A stretch of DNA of 9,610 nucleotides from NCBI GenBank assembly GCA_038326655.1, contig JBBQKG010000043.1, positions 1-9,610 of the forward strand, given 5' to 3'. The number at the start of each line of letters is the position of its first letter. Position 1 is the stretch's first letter. Positions 8,228 to 9,610 of the stretch are shown here, in pieces. This DNA comes from JBBQKG01 sp038326655 (GTDB lineage Bacteria; Actinomycetota; Thermoleophilia; Solirubrobacterales; JBBDJG01). The notes below the pieces were generated by a model, which was given only the letters and a program-made list of their open reading frames with translations, was not told the DNA's origin and made no database searches. Made by a program: the position numbers and the translations under genes.

Positions 8228-8647
8228 CTAATGTGAGCTCTGGCCCTCGCCGGTGGTCGGCGGCTTCACCGTGATCGTGCCGCGCATCCCGGAGAACAAC
8301 GTGCACACGTAACGGTAGAGACCCGGCTTCGACAACGACCGGCTCCAGTGTCCGTGCGTCTTCGTCCGAGATCCCCTGCGACTGGCTCCCGGCGGAACCT
8401 TCGTGAAGCGTACGTTGTGGCGGTTCGACCCCTTCCAGACGAAGGCAACCCAGCCGCCCTGGGTGACGCCCACCGAGCGGGGATCGAAGAAGTTGTCCTG
8501 GACCCGGACCTTGACGGTGGCGTCCTGGGCGCTGGTCGCACCCCCGCCCGTGCCCGCGACGCCGGAGGCGCTCACGAGCAGCGCACCGGCGATCGCTGCC
8601 AGCACGGCGGTGCCCGCCGCGGCGATCGATTTCGAACGCAGCTTCAT
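8228..8647 (-). CDS. Secreted plastocyanin-like cupredoxin with a degenerate copper site
   Basis: This 139-residue protein starts with a signal peptide: a basic N-terminus ('MKLRSK') and an Ala/Leu/Val core to about residue 28, with likely cleavage at 'ASG' or near 'TSA-Q'. There is no lipobox cysteine. The mature part is one cupredoxin domain: 'VRVQDNFFDPRSVGV' (48-62), 'WVAFVWKGSNRHNVRF' (66-81) with His77 as the first copper ligand, and 'GLYRYVCTLFSGMRGTITV' (109-127). Type-1 copper proteins carry C-x2-H-x2-M in this last segment; here it reads Cys115-x2-Phe118-x2-Met121, so the second His is missing. His98 and His100 lie nearby in 'THGHW'. The protein would act outside the membrane, in contrast to its cytosolic CoA-metabolism neighbours. 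It lies between the mutase large subunit and the alcohol dehydrogenase. Electron carriage is the family's usual role but is uncertain here. Confidence 0.88.
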   Translation of the reverse strand: MKLRSKSIAAAGTAVLAAIAGALLVSASGVAGTGGGATSAQDATVKVRVQDNFFDPRSVGVTQGGWVAFVWKGSNRHNVRFTKVPPGASRRGSRTKTHGHWSRSLSKPGLYRYVCTLFSGMRGTITVKPPTTGEGQSSH

Positions 8648-8716
8648 CCAGCTAGATAAGCAGAATCATGGGCGATACGCGGCACTTTTCCGGCCGCGGC
8701 GGCGTCGGGCCGGCCG
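8648..8716. other. Intergenic region with a GC-rich hairpin between mutase and cupredoxin genes
   Basis: CCGGCC at 8690-8695 can pair with GGCCGG at 8708-8713 around a 12-base loop, just after the mutase stop. On the minus strand it is followed by AAAA, not T residues, so it is a weak candidate terminator at best. The bases just before the cupredoxin ATG lack a clear Shine-Dalgarno. A TATCTA sits five bases before the ATG, which would suit a leaderless transcript, but no -35 supports it. Confidence 0.3.
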
Positions 8717-9610
8717 TCAGAAGACCGGCGACTCCCTGTAGCTGCCGAAGACCGACTGAAGCGCCCGGACCATCTCGCCCTCGCTGCAGCGCGCGCGGGC
8801 GCACTCCACCAGCGGGTACATCAGGTTCCGTCCTGCGCCCGCGGCCTCCTTCAGGTCGGTGAGACGCTGCTCCGCCGCGGAGCCGTCCCGGCTCGCGCGG
8901 GTGGCCTGCAGCCGGCCGGCCTGCCGGCGCTCGAGGTCGGGGTCGATCTTGTGGGTCTCGATCGGCTCCTCGTCGGTCACCTCGTAGCGGTTGACTCCCA
9001 CGACCAGCCGCTGTCCGTCGTCGACCTCGTTCTGGTAGCGCCAGGACGCCTCCGCGATCTCGCGCTGCGGGAAGTTGCACTTGACCGCATCGACCATCCC
9101 GCCGAGCTCCTCGATCTTGCGGAAGTACGCGTAGGCGGCTTCCTCCATGCGGTTGGTCAGCGACTCGATGAACCAGCTGCCACCGAGGGGATCGATCGTG
9201 TTCGTGACCCCCGTCTCGTGGGCGATGATCTGCTGGGTCCGCAGGGCGACGCGCACGGCCTTCTCGGTCGGCAGCGCCAGGGCCTCGTCGTAGGAGTTCG
9301 TGTGGAGGGATTGAGTCCCCCCGAGCACCGCCGCCAGCGCTTCGAGCGCCGTCCGCACGACGTTGTTGAGCGGCTGCTGGGCCGTGAGGGACACGCCGGC
9401 GGTCTGGGTGTGGAAGCGCATCCGCCAGGACGCCGGATTTCGTGCGCCCATCGTGTCACGCATCTCGCGCGCCCAGATCCGGCGCGCGGCGCGGTACTTC
9501 GCGATCTCCTCGAAGAAGTCGATGTGCGCGTTGAAGAAGAACGAGAGCCGGGGCGCGAAGTCGTCGATGTCGAGGCCCCGGTCGAGCGCCGCCTGCACAT
9601 ATGCGAACCC
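8717..9610 (-). CDS. Methylmalonyl-CoA-mutase-type acyl-CoA mutase large subunit, C-terminal 297 residues (N-terminus outside window)
   Basis: The frame is open from the right edge to a TGA at 8717. It covers the second half of the catalytic TIM barrel of a B12-dependent acyl-CoA mutase: 'FFFNAHIDFFEEIAKYRAARRIW', the active-site segment 'FHTQTAG' (visible residues 66-72), 'QQPLNNVVRTALEALAAVLGGTQSLHTN' and 'DPLGGSWFIE'. The protein ends ('SVFGSYRESPVF') without a cobalamin-binding domain, so it is the separate-subunit form of roughly 550 residues. The matching B12 subunit is encoded at 5398-4961 on the same strand. Methylmalonyl-CoA mutase, turning (R)-methylmalonyl-CoA into succinyl-CoA, is the most likely assignment; isobutyryl- or ethylmalonyl-CoA mutase share this architecture, and the residues that separate them lie in the missing N-terminal half. 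A GTG at 9598 is internal, not the start: four further in-frame codons precede it to the edge. Confidence 0.93.
   Translation of the reverse strand, partial: GFAYVQAALDRGLDIDDFAPRLSFFFNAHIDFFEEIAKYRAARRIWAREMRDTMGARNPASWRMRFHTQTAGVSLTAQQPLNNVVRTALEALAAVLGGTQSLHTNSYDEALALPTEKAVRVALRTQQIIAHETGVTNTIDPLGGSWFIESLTNRMEEAAYAYFRKIEELGGMVDAVKCNFPQREIAEASWRYQNEVDDGQRLVVGVNRYEVTDEEPIETHKIDPDLERRQAGRLQATRASRDGSAAEQRLTDLKEAAGAGRNLMYPLVECARARCSEGEMVRALQSVFGSYRESPVF

Noticed and set aside
8690..8713. CCGGCC/GGCCGG hairpin as an intrinsic terminator of the mutase gene
   Set aside because: The stem is followed by A residues on the transcribed direction, not U residues, and such GC palindromes are common by chance at this base composition.

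Overview
The window reads as ordinary chromosome from a high-GC bacterium, most likely an actinobacterium of the Thermoleophilia (Solirubrobacter-like) type. The basis is codon use strongly biased to G/C at third positions, TTG starts, a secreted beta-propeller with repeated 'VPEDTD...DLYER' blades, and a methylmalonyl-CoA-mutase-type enzyme split into catalytic and B12-binding subunits. The lineage is an inference from style, not from a marker gene.

All nine genes lie on the minus strand, so the transcription order runs from the right end to the left. (1) 9610-8717: C-terminal part of an acyl-CoA mutase large subunit, cut by the window edge. (2) 8647-8228: small secreted cupredoxin. (3) 8190-7132: zinc alcohol dehydrogenase. 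(4) 7111-5483: long-chain fatty acyl-CoA synthetase. (5) 5398-4961: B12-binding small subunit of the mutase. (6-8) 4851-1354: etfB, etfA and ETF:quinone oxidoreductase, tightly coupled. (9) 1292-1: exported beta-propeller protein, cut by the left edge. No gene-free stretch exceeds about 110 bases, and I see no tRNA, rRNA, CRISPR array or mobile element. The plus strand carries only antisense shadow frames.

The cytosolic genes form a coherent theme: activation of fatty acids to CoA esters, B12-dependent rearrangement of branched acyl-CoA (probably methylmalonyl-CoA from odd-chain or branched substrates), and delivery of acyl-CoA dehydrogenase electrons through ETF and ETF-QO to membrane quinone. 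The ETF operon has its own predicted promoter. A perfect 16-bp palindrome of TetR-operator type overlaps its -35 element, and a 9-bp hairpin sits at the predicted 5' end of its transcript.

I found no unmistakably new multi-gene system. The most unusual observations concern metal sites. The ETF-QO keeps three of the four cysteines that ligate its iron-sulfur cluster, with Ile in place of the fourth. The cupredoxin has Phe where the type-1 copper His ligand should stand. Both substitutions are clear in the DNA and neither looks like a frameshift.
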